From positions 1 to 55,087 of the forward strand of contig JAIXSZ010000001.1 in the NCBI GenBank assembly GCA_027484425.1: DNA of 55,087 nt, in the 5' to 3' direction. The number at the start of each line of letters is the position of its first letter. The first letter of the stretch is position 1. Shown here piece by piece: positions 17,712 through 26,302 of this stretch. The notes below the pieces were generated by a model, which made no database searches, was not told the DNA's origin, and worked only from the letters and a program-made list of their open reading frames with translations. The DNA is from Sphingobacteriales bacterium. Its GTDB lineage: Bacteria > Bacteroidota > Bacteroidia > Chitinophagales > Chitinophagaceae. A program made the translations under genes and the position numbers.

Positions 17712-18200
17712 ATGAACATTATTACCACCAATATCATTACTTCACTTAACGATAACGTTTGGAATCCTCTACCAGATGACATCAACAACCTGACCCCAAA
17801 ACCAGTATTGGTGATAACTAATGTAATGGAGCAGGACAGCGATGAGTATAAAATACTAATGAAAATGTTGGATGGTAGTAAATTACTGCCCGATCAATAC
17901 AATCATGTCCAAATAGCTAACGAAGACCAAATTTCATGGTCACATTTACACCATAAACTCAATCCCTTCATAGTGTTTCTTCTCGGTGTTTTGCCATCTA
18001 AGTTAGGGGTAGCTGCTTTGTTCAAGATCAATGAACCAAATAATTACGATGGAACCATTTGGTTACCTACAATTAGGATAACTGAAGTGATACGAGATGA
18101 AAGTTTTAAATCACATTTATGGAACAATGGTATGAAGCCATTGTTTTTAAACAAAGAAAAAGGAGAGCTTCTTTGTCCATCCACAGAAGTAAAATGGTAA
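17712..18200 (+). CDS. Small protein of unknown function, possibly DNA polymerase III psi-like
   Basis: 162 residues, no signal peptide or membrane segment. It opens with amphipathic NIITSLNDNVWNPL, then a beta-strand (KPVLVITNVM), a helix (EYKILMKMLDGSKLL), a second strand pattern (NHVQIANEDQISW), a third (PFIVFLLGVLPSKLG) and ends with WLPTIRITEVIRDESFKSHL followed by WNNGMKPLF. This order of strands, and the closing pattern (Leu-Pro, then an acidic helix, then K/R-x-x-LW), resemble the HolD (psi) subunit of DNA polymerase III, which has a uracil-DNA-glycosylase-like alpha/beta fold. The resemblance is from memory of the family and is weak by sequence. Its stop is 70 bases before oxyR, which has its own promoter. 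Confidence 0.75.
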   Translation: MNIITTNIITSLNDNVWNPLPDDINNLTPKPVLVITNVMEQDSDEYKILMKMLDGSKLLPDQYNHVQIANEDQISWSHLHHKLNPFIVFLLGVLPSKLGVAALFKINEPNNYDGTIWLPTIRITEVIRDESFKSHLWNNGMKPLFLNKEKGELLCPSTEVKW

Positions 18201-18220
18201 TGTTAATGTTTGTCATAGAT

Positions 18221-18252
18221 TTTGCCTATATCCTGTATTAACGTTATGTTTG
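18221..18252 (+). promoter_or_regulatory. Promoter of oxyR
   Basis: TTTG at 18221-18224, a 20-base spacer and TATGTTTG at 18245-18252 match the Bacteroidota -33/-7 promoter exactly. The ATG follows 18 bases later. Confidence 0.65.
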
Positions 18253-18270
18253 TTCTATAATATCAACTAG

Positions 18271-19227
18271 ATGACCATTACACAACTAGAATACGTAGTA
18301 GCCGTAGCAACATATAAAAGTTTTGTTGCTGCAGCAGAGAAATGCTTTGTTACACAACCCACTTTGAGTATGCAAATACAAAAGTTAGAAGATGAGATGG
18401 GTGTGAAAATATTTGACCGCAATAAACACCCTATAGCTGTAACAGATATGGGTGAAATTATTGTAGCTCAAGCGCAAACGGCTTTAGCAGAGTGTGAGAG
18501 AATACACGAGCTCATACAAGCTCAGCAGAAAACGCTTTCTGGTAAGTTCAGATTTGCTGCTATACCCACAGTAGCACCTAACATTTTGCCAGCTTTGCTT
18601 GATAACTATTCCAAGGCTTTTCCAGAGATGAAACTGGAGGTTAAGGAAATGGAAACTAACCAAATTATATCCGCGCTACGCAACAATGAAATTGATGCTG
18701 CATTACTGAGTACGCCGCTAGAAGAAAACGGCATTAAAGAGTATCCATTGTTTTACGAGCCATTTGTAGGTTATTTTAGTGAGGGTGAACCAGCACTGAG
18801 CAAAAGGATGATAGTGCCTGAAGATATTGCGCTAGAGAGAATATGGTTGCTCAATGAAGGCCACTGTATGCGCAATCAGATTATTAACCTGTGTAGCGAT
18901 CAGATACAAAAACTTCAGTCTGAAAGACCTTACAGGTATGAATCTAGCAACGTGGAAACACTGCGTAAGATGGTAGAGAAAAATGGCGGTATGGCAATTT
19001 TACCTGAACTGGCTACACTAGAGTTTAACGAAGATCAGATAGAGCATATCCGTTACTTTGATGGTGCAGAGCCTGTGCGCGAAATAAGCCTTGTGACTAG
19101 TAGTCACTTCGTAAGAGATAGTGTTTTGCAAAGCCTGATGGACGAAATACTAAAACTGATTCCCGAAAAAATGAGGGTACAAAAGAAAAACAGAAAAGTA
19201 TTGCGCATACAGAGCGCCAAGTTGTAA
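18271..19227 (+). CDS. oxyR: LysR-type hydrogen peroxide sensor OxyR
   Basis: 318 residues. An N-terminal LysR winged helix-turn-helix (about 1-60) has AAEKCFVTQPTLSMQIQKLE as its recognition region. The C-terminal regulatory domain (about 90-305) carries the redox pair Cys199 and Cys208 in LLNEGHCMRNQIINLCSD, at the same residue numbers as in E. coli OxyR, where oxidation by peroxide forms a disulfide that switches target promoters. The protein should therefore activate peroxide-defence genes. No catalase or peroxiredoxin gene is adjacent; a superoxide dismutase gene lies about 11 kb away. The gene has an excellent promoter and its own terminator. Confidence 0.94.
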   Translation: MTITQLEYVVAVATYKSFVAAAEKCFVTQPTLSMQIQKLEDEMGVKIFDRNKHPIAVTDMGEIIVAQAQTALAECERIHELIQAQQKTLSGKFRFAAIPTVAPNILPALLDNYSKAFPEMKLEVKEMETNQIISALRNNEIDAALLSTPLEENGIKEYPLFYEPFVGYFSEGEPALSKRMIVPEDIALERIWLLNEGHCMRNQIINLCSDQIQKLQSERPYRYESSNVETLRKMVEKNGGMAILPELATLEFNEDQIEHIRYFDGAEPVREISLVTSSHFVRDSVLQSLMDEILKLIPEKMRVQKKNRKVLRIQSAKL

Positions 19228-19246
19228 CAGCCAAGTTGTTATTTTT

Positions 19247-19280
19247 AAAAGTGCAGCGATGGTAAAACCGCTGCACTTTT
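19247..19280 (+). terminator. Terminator of oxyR
   Basis: Stem AAAAGTGCAGCG / CGCTGCACTTTT with a 10-base loop and a T-run. Confidence 0.88.
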
Positions 19281-19358
19281 TTTGTTACTACTATGCTGTT
19301 ATCTTTCGGTATATGTCTTATTAATACATAAAAGCGGTTGCTTTTTGGGTGACTACTG

Positions 19359-19392
19359 TTGGCAGGTCTATTTATTTATTGTCGTACCTTTA
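19359..19392 (+). promoter_or_regulatory. Candidate promoter of the L,D-transpeptidase gene
   Basis: TTG at 19359-19361, a 23-base spacer and TACCTTTA at 19385-19392, 39 bases before the ATG at 19432. Confidence 0.35.
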
Positions 19393-19431
19393 CAATTCAA
19401 CAATCAAACCACATATTTGACTATCAAACAA

Positions 19432-20280
19432 ATGCAGTTCAGAAAACTATTGATGTGCTTTGGTCTTTATGTTCTTATTGCGCTTTCGTACAAGATAGTG
19501 TTGGCTACAGAAGCCAATGCGACTAACGAAGCAGTAAGGGTAGAGAACTATATTGCTACGCTATACAAACAGTTAGACTTCACTAATCGGGAGCGGCTGT
19601 CTTATGTGGTGTTTAATAAAGCTATGCATGGCTATATGAACCTGAAAAATGCAGGCAAACTCACTAACGAAAAGGAAATCCTAACCATTTGCGACTTTAA
19701 TCAGCCGTCTACCATTGATAGGATGTGGGTGATAGACCTTGTTGAACGCAAGATTTTGTTCAATACGTATGTGGCACATGGGCAAGCCACTGGTGAGGAA
19801 TGCGCTATGGCGTTCTCTAACAAAATAAACTCCCACCAAAGTAGTTTGGGCTTTTATGTAACCACAGATACTTATGAGGGTGAGCATGGGTATTCCTTAC
19901 ATGTGGAAGGCCTTGACCAAGGATTTAACGACGCAGCATTCAAGCGTGATATAGTTGTGCATGGCGCTGAATATGTTAGCGACAAATATATTTGCGAAAA
20001 TCAACGTTTGGGCCGCAGTTGGGGTTGTCCTGCCGTTCCTGTGGAGTTGTCGGCTCCTATCATCAATACCATTAAAGAAGGTACGTGTTTGTTCATTTAT
20101 TATCCTGAGCCTAAGTATTTAGGTACATCCTATTGGCTAAATAAAAGGATAACATCATTGCCCGATTACAGCCTTTATGGCGACATGATACCTACCGAAA
20201 TCAACAGGCCTCGTTTCCGCACCATACAGTACATAAGTAATGGCAAGGTAGATAGTGTGAAGCGGGTACCTGTGCAGTAG
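19432..20280 (+). CDS. Murein L,D-transpeptidase catalytic domain family protein
   Basis: 282 residues from the ATG at 19432, chosen because it gives a signal peptide (MQFRKLLMCFGLYVLIALSY) and follows a promoter-like element; the frame is open 50 codons further upstream. The catalytic segment has His177 (DIVVHGAEYV) and Cys199 in LGRSWGCPAVP, the HxxxxSxGC arrangement of YkuD-type L,D-transpeptidases. These make 3-3 cross-links in peptidoglycan or attach proteins to it, and are insensitive to most beta-lactams. This sequence belongs to the family variant common in Bacteroidota with a helical N-terminal part (about 30-95). It would act in the periplasm. A plug-like protein gene follows 64 bases later on the same strand. 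Confidence 0.88.
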   Translation: MQFRKLLMCFGLYVLIALSYKIVLATEANATNEAVRVENYIATLYKQLDFTNRERLSYVVFNKAMHGYMNLKNAGKLTNEKEILTICDFNQPSTIDRMWVIDLVERKILFNTYVAHGQATGEECAMAFSNKINSHQSSLGFYVTTDTYEGEHGYSLHVEGLDQGFNDAAFKRDIVVHGAEYVSDKYICENQRLGRSWGCPAVPVELSAPIINTIKEGTCLFIYYPEPKYLGTSYWLNKRITSLPDYSLYGDMIPTEINRPRFRTIQYISNGKVDSVKRVPVQ

Positions 20281-20344
20281 GGTAGTATGTAAACGTTCAG
20301 CTACACGTTTTTTGGTTATTATTTGTTGAACAAACTTTTTTGTG

Positions 20345-20746
20345 ATGCGATTTATGCAGGTTTTCGTCATGGTATTAAGCATCGTTTTTTCTACCACATT
20401 GCTGGTACAGAGCGAGGTTAAAATATCTCCCTCTAGTGTGTCAGGTACTAAAATCATTAACGGCAGAAATTATATTGTGGATAGCTACTGCTATGTATAC
20501 AACATAAATGATCTACCACCCACGCAGTATATAAAGCCCTTAATACCACTGCCCGATGTTGAACTAACTACTCGTTACACTTTTACCGCAGAAACTGTAA
20601 AGACATTGCCATATACTGATATCGCTGACATGATAGCCTACTTGCCTGCGGTGAGACAAACCAGCAGAGGTAGTTTTGTCGACATCAGTACAGGCGGAAA
20701 ATATGGTGTTTTATATGTGGTAGATGGAATGGTGGTGATGCGGTGA
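20345..20746 (+). CDS. Plug-domain-only exported protein (TonB-receptor plug-like)
   Basis: 133 residues from the ATG at 20345 (a GTG directly before it is in frame too). A signal peptide ends near LLVQSEV. The last 65 residues (TFTAETVKTLPYTDIADMIA, then LPAVRQTSRGSFVDI and YGVLYVVDGMVV) follow the pattern of the TonB-dependent receptor plug: conserved 'tAe-i-lP--di-d-l--lPgv ... i-irG ... vlyviDG'. There is no beta-barrel after it; the stop comes one residue after VVMR. It could be a stand-alone plug protein, as known in Bacteroidota, or the broken start of a receptor. It ends 6 bases before the convergent metallo-hydrolase gene. Confidence 0.65.
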   Translation: MRFMQVFVMVLSIVFSTTLLVQSEVKISPSSVSGTKIINGRNYIVDSYCYVYNINDLPPTQYIKPLIPLPDVELTTRYTFTAETVKTLPYTDIADMIAYLPAVRQTSRGSFVDISTGGKYGVLYVVDGMVVMR

Positions 20747-20752
20747 TAAAAT

Positions 20753-21391
20753 CTATTTCAAAAATGGGTTGTGCTTTTTTTCGTCACCTATAGTAGTAGC
20801 TGGTCCATGCCCTGATAACACAGTAGTGTTATCGGGCAAAGTAAACAGGTGGGTGCGTATCGAGTCAATAAGTGTATCAAAGTTGCCACCCGGTAGGTCG
20901 GTTCTGCCTATACTGCCATTAAATAATACATCACCTGCAATTACCCAGTTGCCTTCGGCATTGTAAAATGACACGCTGCCGGGTGAGTGACCCGGAGTAA
21001 GAAACACCATGATTTCATCATCTCCCAATTTCATCTTTTTTCCGTCTTCTATGTAAAAATTAGCAGCGGGCAAATCTTTGAACTGCATTCCAAACATAGC
21101 AGCTGTATCCGCACCTCGTTTCAATATGGGTAGCTCCTGCTCATGTATGCCGAAAGGAATAGTATACTTATCTACAACTGCCTGCACCCCAAAAATATGG
21201 TCGAGATGGGCATGAGTGTTGATGATGGCTTGAGGTATGAGTTGATTTTTTTCTATAAAAGAAATAAACTCGTTTGTTTCGCGTTGTTCATACATGCCAG
21301 GGTCTACAATCCAGCATTCTTTTTTGTGGTTACTGATGATATAGGTGTTTTCCTGAAATGCGTTGAAGGTGAAAAAATGAATATTTAACAT
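20753..21391 (-). CDS. YcbL-like metallo-beta-lactamase fold hydrolase (type II glyoxalase-like)
   Basis: 212 residues from the ATG at 21391. The start 15 codons further upstream is disfavoured because a good promoter lies just before this ATG. Metal ligands: His60, His62, Asp64 and His65 in NTHAHLDHIFG, His135 in TPGHSPGS, Asp154 in AGDVLFNGSIGRTDLPGG and His195 in LSGHGPATTIG. The GSIGRTDLPGG and terminal NPFL patterns match the YcbL group, small type II glyoxalases that hydrolyse hydroxyacylglutathione-type thioesters. Bacteroidota mostly lack glutathione, so the true substrate is uncertain. Cytoplasmic, transcribed alone. Confidence 0.9.
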   Translation of the reverse strand: MLNIHFFTFNAFQENTYIISNHKKECWIVDPGMYEQRETNEFISFIEKNQLIPQAIINTHAHLDHIFGVQAVVDKYTIPFGIHEQELPILKRGADTAAMFGMQFKDLPAANFYIEDGKKMKLGDDEIMVFLTPGHSPGSVSFYNAEGNWVIAGDVLFNGSIGRTDLPGGNFDTLIDSIRTHLFTLPDNTTVLSGHGPATTIGDEKKHNPFLK

Positions 21392-21424
21392 GTTGGAATG
21401 GTATAGTTTCTTTAATTTGTATAG

Positions 21425-21452
21425 CAAATGTAGCAAATTAGCTATTCACAAA
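21425..21452 (-). promoter_or_regulatory. Promoter of the YcbL-like hydrolase gene
   Basis: On the minus strand TACATTTG (complement of 21425-21432) is an exact -7 box, 33 bases before the ATG. A TTTG (complement of 21449-21452) lies 16 bases upstream, shorter than the usual 19-21. Confidence 0.45.
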
Positions 21453-21538
21453 AGATGTGGTGGTGGCGGCGCTTGCAAAATGGCTCGTTTTTTGTAGTAA
21501 TAATCTATGAATGAGTTGGATAAAAAAGAGTTGAATAC

Positions 21539-24500
21539 ATGAGCATATTTAGAGGCTTGAGGGGTTTGGTTTTGTCGCTTTGTATGGCGGCATTAGCAGT
21601 TTTTATGCCATTATTTTCGTTTGCCCAGTCTAACATAGAACAGTTTGGGCAAAACAGAGTACAAGAGAGAAAATTTGCTTGGAAGTTTTTTGATACCCGC
21701 CATTTCCGAGTGTACCATTACGACAAAGCTGGAAGACAACTAGGCAGATATGTAGCAGAGGAGGCTGAGTATGACATTGCTGTGGTAGAGAAAAAGCTCG
21801 GTGGGACATTTCCTCAGAGGTTCAATATTATCCTTTACAACTCTTATGACGAGTACCGCCAGTCTAATGTGGGGCTAAAAGAAGAATCTCCGCTATTGGG
21901 CAACTCTAGAGCAGGGTCATTGAAAATTGTTGATGATAAACTAGTCGTATACTTCACCGGCGATCATGCCGACTTACGCAGACAAATACGCTCTGGTATG
22001 GCCCTGGTAGTAATGCAACGAATGATTTTTGGCGATAATCTGAAGAAGATGGTCAAAAATGCTTTATTGCTCAATCTACCAGATTGGGTCACTGCAGGTT
22101 ACATTGCTTATTTGGTGGATGGCTGGGATGAAAAGAGTAACAGCGAATGGAAAGGAATACTTGACGCAAATCCCAAAAAAGGTTTTTACGAACTAGCTGA
22201 ATTACATCCTGAGCTTGGTGGAAAAGCATTTTGGAAATTTGTTGCTAACCAGTATGGCCCCGCTACAGTGAAAACATTATTGTATGGTATGCAGCAAAAG
22301 TCGGGACTGAATAAGGCTATGAAAGACCCGTCTAACCTAAACATGAAAGTCACTAAAGCCTACGATTCTTGTATTAAATACTACCGAAACGTATATATAT
22401 TAGACGAAAAGAAACAAGATAAACCTGACAGTACTAATGGTAGAATTACTATCAAAGTACCCAAAGATAACAGCGTGCTGCGCCACATAGTAGTGTCGCC
22501 TAGTGGCAGAGACATAAGTTATGTGGCATGGAAAGACGGATTGTATACCGTATACATGCAAAAAACCACTGGCAGCCAAACAATTTCTAAATTACTTGAG
22601 GGTGGGCAAAAAGACCTTACCGATCAGATTGACCCTAGCTATCCTATGTTGGCATGGTCTAAAAGTGGCGACAAACTAGCCATATTGTATCGTGCCGGTT
22701 CCACTACTTTGTTGCGCATTTACAATAACAACAGAGGCAGAATAGAAAACTATAAAATACCCAAAAACCGTTTCGACCGAGTGCTTTCAATGGCATTTAT
22801 GGAGGATGATAAAAATCTCGTTTTTTCTGCTATCCGTAAGAGTCAAACGGATCTTTACATGTTTTCTATCAGAGGCACTAAGATGACCAACATCACAGAC
22901 GATGTGTGGGATGATCTTTCCCCTGAGTTTATTAGTGGTGGATCTCGCACCGGTATCCTCTTCTTATCTAACAGGCCCAAACCTAACATCGATGTGCCTG
23001 TTAGGGTAAATGAACTTCCTGCAGGCCCAACTAATATGTTTTTTTACAACACCAAAACATTGCAGAAGGAATTGATACAATGCACTGATGTGAAAAAAGG
23101 TCGCATTACTCAGCCTGTTCAATACGGTCCTGATAATTTCGCTTACCTCCATGATAGCAATGGAATCAATAATAAGTACGTAGTTCTGTTTACCCGTAAC
23201 AAAAATAACCTTGATTCTGCATATTCTATGCCAGTTACCAACTATAGTACTAGTGTGGTGAAGCATCAGTATAGCCCATCTACAGGTGAGGTGACAGATG
23301 TAGTGCAGCTGAAAGATAAGTACATCGTTTACTACCACAATGCTCACATGCCAGGCGACAGCGCTGCCGCTAGGTCTATTTTCCCCACTATTTTATCGGC
23401 TGAGCGCCAAGAGCCAGAGGCAGCAGTGCCTACAGACAGCAAGAAGACTACAAGTAAAAATCAGTCTGGAGTTGTTCGATACGACCAGCCAGTTCGCAGT
23501 CAGATAAAAGGGGGTAATGTTTTTCAATCAGAATTCTCAGATAATGATGCTCAGCCCAAAGCTGACTTTGGAACACCTGATACAACAGTCCTTGCAGAAG
23601 AAGAACCAGTTGTAGTACAGCCAGAAGATAGCACTGTACTCACTGTCATTACTGACAGTGCTTATCTCAAAATGAAGCCAGCAGCTTATAGAAACAGTTT
23701 TAAACCTGATTTTTTATCTGTAAAGCTAGATAACACTATAATCTTCAATCAATATCAGTCAATAGCTGCCAACGGAGGTCAATTTGTTAACCCATCTTTG
23801 GCCGCTCTCACTACCTTGTCGCTCAATGAATTGATGGAAGATCACCGATTTACTGCTGGCTTTCAGTTGCCAGTTTCAGGCGCCAATTCTACTTATTTTT
23901 TACAGTATCAGAATTTCAAAAGAAGAGTAGACTGGGGTATTCTCTTTTTGCGCTCTCAAAACAAAGAGTATAAAGACGTTGGATATGTAGACAGAAACAA
24001 TGTATTGCTATTTGTAAAGCAACAACTCTTCAAAACTACTACTCACATGGCTAAGTTTGAGCTCAGTAGGCCCATCGATCGTTTGCGGAGTGTGCGATTC
24101 AATACATTGGTACGTGAAGATAGATTCGTGCAAAAGGTAATTGATACATTAAGTCTGGCGCTCGACTTCTCCAACACATCGTCTTACACATCTATGAGCA
24201 GATTAGAGTTTGTGTTCGACAATACAATTACGCCTGCTCTTAACATCATGAATGGTACTCGCTACAAGGTGTACGCTGAGTATTTCGCTGGTCTCAACAA
24301 TGGTAATCGTAGTTGTTACAACATAGGTCTTGATTTTCGCCATTATCAGAAACTGCACAAAAATTTCATTTTGGCCAATAGGGTAGCTTATGCCCACTCT
24401 GACGGTAGCAGCATGGTGCAATATCTTATGGGTGGGGTAGACAACTGGATGTTTCCCCAAAACAGTGCCAATGCCAATCAAGCACCTGCCGATCATTTTG

Positions 24501-24931
24501 GCTTTCAGATGTTAGCTACATCTTTGCGTGGCTACAATCAGTATGCGCGTACAGGCAATAACTTTGGAGTGGTATCTACCGAACTTCGTTTGCCAGTTGT
24601 TACAACATTTGTCAAGCGACCAGTACAGTCGCCTATGCTCAAAAATCTCCAATTGGTAGCATTTGTAGATGCTGGTACTGCTTGGAAAGGATTTTTACCA
24701 GATGCGGGAAATCTTTCAAACACCTATGTTTTCCCGAATTTTGGCAATCCACAGGGGCTCAACAATGTGGCGCTTAGTCTTACAGTGCCCAATAGCGGTG
24801 GGTTGGCCGTAGGGTATGGTGCTGGTCTCAGAACATCATTATCGGGCTATTTTGTACGGCTAGATGCTGCTTGGAATATCGAAGGTAAACCTACCCCTAT
24901 AGTCTACTTTGCTTTAGGCACAGATTTCTAA
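21539..24931 (+). CDS. Peptidase-MA-like / beta-propeller / outer-membrane protein
   Basis: 1130 residues. A signal peptide ends near FSFAQS. Residues about 45-280 resemble the peptidase MA-like region found in Bacteroidota and Acidobacteria (WKFFDTRHFRVYHYDKAG; LPDWVTAGYIAYL), but no HExxH zinc motif was seen; the equivalent position reads PDWVTAG. Residues about 310-620 form TolB-like beta-propeller blades (for example VVSPSGRDISYVAWKDGLYT and YPMLAWSKSGDKLAILY). A low-complexity acidic linker (about 640-720) leads to a C-terminal region of alternating strands that ends in the aromatic residue (ALGTDF) usual for outer-membrane barrels of the Omp85/D15 type. Likely anchored in the outer membrane with its propeller in the periplasm; role unknown. 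Confidence 0.78.
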   Translation: MSIFRGLRGLVLSLCMAALAVFMPLFSFAQSNIEQFGQNRVQERKFAWKFFDTRHFRVYHYDKAGRQLGRYVAEEAEYDIAVVEKKLGGTFPQRFNIILYNSYDEYRQSNVGLKEESPLLGNSRAGSLKIVDDKLVVYFTGDHADLRRQIRSGMALVVMQRMIFGDNLKKMVKNALLLNLPDWVTAGYIAYLVDGWDEKSNSEWKGILDANPKKGFYELAELHPELGGKAFWKFVANQYGPATVKTLLYGMQQKSGLNKAMKDPSNLNMKVTKAYDSCIKYYRNVYILDEKKQDKPDSTNGRITIKVPKDNSVLRHIVVSPSGRDISYVAWKDGLYTVYMQKTTGSQTISKLLEGGQKDLTDQIDPSYPMLAWSKSGDKLAILYRAGSTTLLRIYNNNRGRIENYKIPKNRFDRVLSMAFMEDDKNLVFSAIRKSQTDLYMFSIRGTKMTNITDDVWDDLSPEFISGGSRTGILFLSNRPKPNIDVPVRVNELPAGPTNMFFYNTKTLQKELIQCTDVKKGRITQPVQYGPDNFAYLHDSNGINNKYVVLFTRNKNNLDSAYSMPVTNYSTSVVKHQYSPSTGEVTDVVQLKDKYIVYYHNAHMPGDSAAARSIFPTILSAERQEPEAAVPTDSKKTTSKNQSGVVRYDQPVRSQIKGGNVFQSEFSDNDAQPKADFGTPDTTVLAEEEPVVVQPEDSTVLTVITDSAYLKMKPAAYRNSFKPDFLSVKLDNTIIFNQYQSIAANGGQFVNPSLAALTTLSLNELMEDHRFTAGFQLPVSGANSTYFLQYQNFKRRVDWGILFLRSQNKEYKDVGYVDRNNVLLFVKQQLFKTTTHMAKFELSRPIDRLRSVRFNTLVREDRFVQKVIDTLSLALDFSNTSSYTSMSRLEFVFDNTITPALNIMNGTRYKVYAEYFAGLNNGNRSCYNIGLDFRHYQKLHKNFILANRVAYAHSDGSSMVQYLMGGVDNWMFPQNSANANQAPADHFGFQMLATSLRGYNQYARTGNNFGVVSTELRLPVVTTFVKRPVQSPMLKNLQLVAFVDAGTAWKGFLPDAGNLSNTYVFPNFGNPQGLNNVALSLTVPNSGGLAVGYGAGLRTSLSGYFVRLDAAWNIEGKPTPIVYFALGTDF

Positions 24932-25025
24932 GCATATTTTATATTGCCTCACAGAGATTGCTTTCATTTAATCGCTTTTTTTTCTCGTATTTTGGCGCTC
25001 AATAGCGGAATCGCCATAATTGAAG

Positions 25026-26282
25026 ATGCACAGGCACTCAAATAGCATGCAGAAGATAGATATAAGTATGGCCAGGTTGCTGGTTGTATGTATCTTTTTG
25101 CCCGAGCGATTTCAGGTGTTTTCTGCTATCGGGGCATGTATTTATTTCGTTATTCGCACATTATTCACTAGGCAATGGCCCGATACAAAACTACTGTTCT
25201 GGGCATTTCTTTTGGGTGCTGGTTACTTACTTTATGTCGGGGCAGTTCCCCTCACAGATATGCCTTATCGCTCTTTTGTACTCACTTTGTGCGAGCGTAG
25301 AGCAGCCTACTTTCTACTGCCTTTCGTTTTTGCCATTACTGCTCCTTCCTTTAGGAGTGTAATTAAGGATCAGCTACTATTTTTTGTGTATGGTTGTATC
25401 ATAATGTGTTTACTAGGGAATGGTTATTTTTTATACCAACTCTTTGTAGTGGACGGCGGTTTACTACCTTTATCCCACGTGCGTTACCGCACCATTTTCG
25501 AGCCATTTACGGGTATTCATCCCACTTATATGAGCATGTATTTGGCGTTTGCTATTTGCATTACGCTATTACAGCCAGTACCCACCACCCGTCACAAGAT
25601 TATTAGAAATGCCATTGCCTATCTCCTTGTGGTATTTATGTTGGCATTGTTTGCTAAGTCACCCATTATAGCGCTGGTACTGGTAGCCCTTCATTTCATC
25701 TGGATTCAGCGCCATGTTTTGCGTCAGTTCAGAGGTGCATTTATAGCATTAGCTGGTATTGTGGGCGCAGCTTGGGTTTTCATTCCCTTTTTTCGTCAGC
25801 GTGCTGCAGAGATGTTAGGCATGTTTCAGTCTGATTCAGGTAAAGCAGTAGTGGAAAACTCAGTCCATGCGCGCAAGCTCATATGGCAGACAGATATAAC
25901 CATGCTACAGCATTATTGGCTTACAGGAGTTGGGCCCGGTAGAACACTGGAGTTATTAAACCAGCGCTATTTTTTCAACTCTTTACAGCGCGGCTTCTGG
26001 GTAGGCTACTTCGATCCTCACAATCAATATCTTTCCGATTGGCTGTCATTTGGTATCATAGGTATTGTTGGCCTGATTGCGGTTTTGGCACTCCAGTTTG
26101 TCCGTGCTTTGCGCACCATCAATAACCTTTATCTCTATTTACTTATTATCATCAGCGTCACTTTTTTCACAGAGACATTGCTTGCTCGGCAGCAGGGTAT
26201 ATTGTTTTACTCGATTTTTACAGCATTGTTATTCTTTACACCCCACACTGCTACCGAACCAGAACATCTAAGAACAGCATAG
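25026..26282 (+). CDS. O-antigen ligase / polymerase family membrane protein
   Basis: 418 residues from the ATG at 25026. It has about 11 membrane segments and a large periplasmic loop with HNQYLSDWLSFGIIG and LTGVGPGRTLEL, the pattern seen in WaaL/Wzy-type proteins. Family members join O-antigen or another undecaprenyl-linked glycan to lipid A-core, or polymerise repeat units, at the periplasmic face of the inner membrane. An Arg in the first large loop (HVRYRTIFEPFTGIHPTYMS) and the His in HNQYL are candidate catalytic residues by analogy. It is not in a polysaccharide cluster here, so its glycan substrate cannot be deduced. It converges with dprA, the stops being 20 bases apart with no obvious terminator between. 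Confidence 0.82.
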   Translation: MHRHSNSMQKIDISMARLLVVCIFLPERFQVFSAIGACIYFVIRTLFTRQWPDTKLLFWAFLLGAGYLLYVGAVPLTDMPYRSFVLTLCERRAAYFLLPFVFAITAPSFRSVIKDQLLFFVYGCIIMCLLGNGYFLYQLFVVDGGLLPLSHVRYRTIFEPFTGIHPTYMSMYLAFAICITLLQPVPTTRHKIIRNAIAYLLVVFMLALFAKSPIIALVLVALHFIWIQRHVLRQFRGAFIALAGIVGAAWVFIPFFRQRAAEMLGMFQSDSGKAVVENSVHARKLIWQTDITMLQHYWLTGVGPGRTLELLNQRYFFNSLQRGFWVGYFDPHNQYLSDWLSFGIIGIVGLIAVLALQFVRALRTINNLYLYLLIIISVTFFTETLLARQQGILFYSIFTALLFFTPHTATEPEHLRTA

Positions 26283-26302
26283 CTAGTTCGGTATGCTCAT
26301 TT

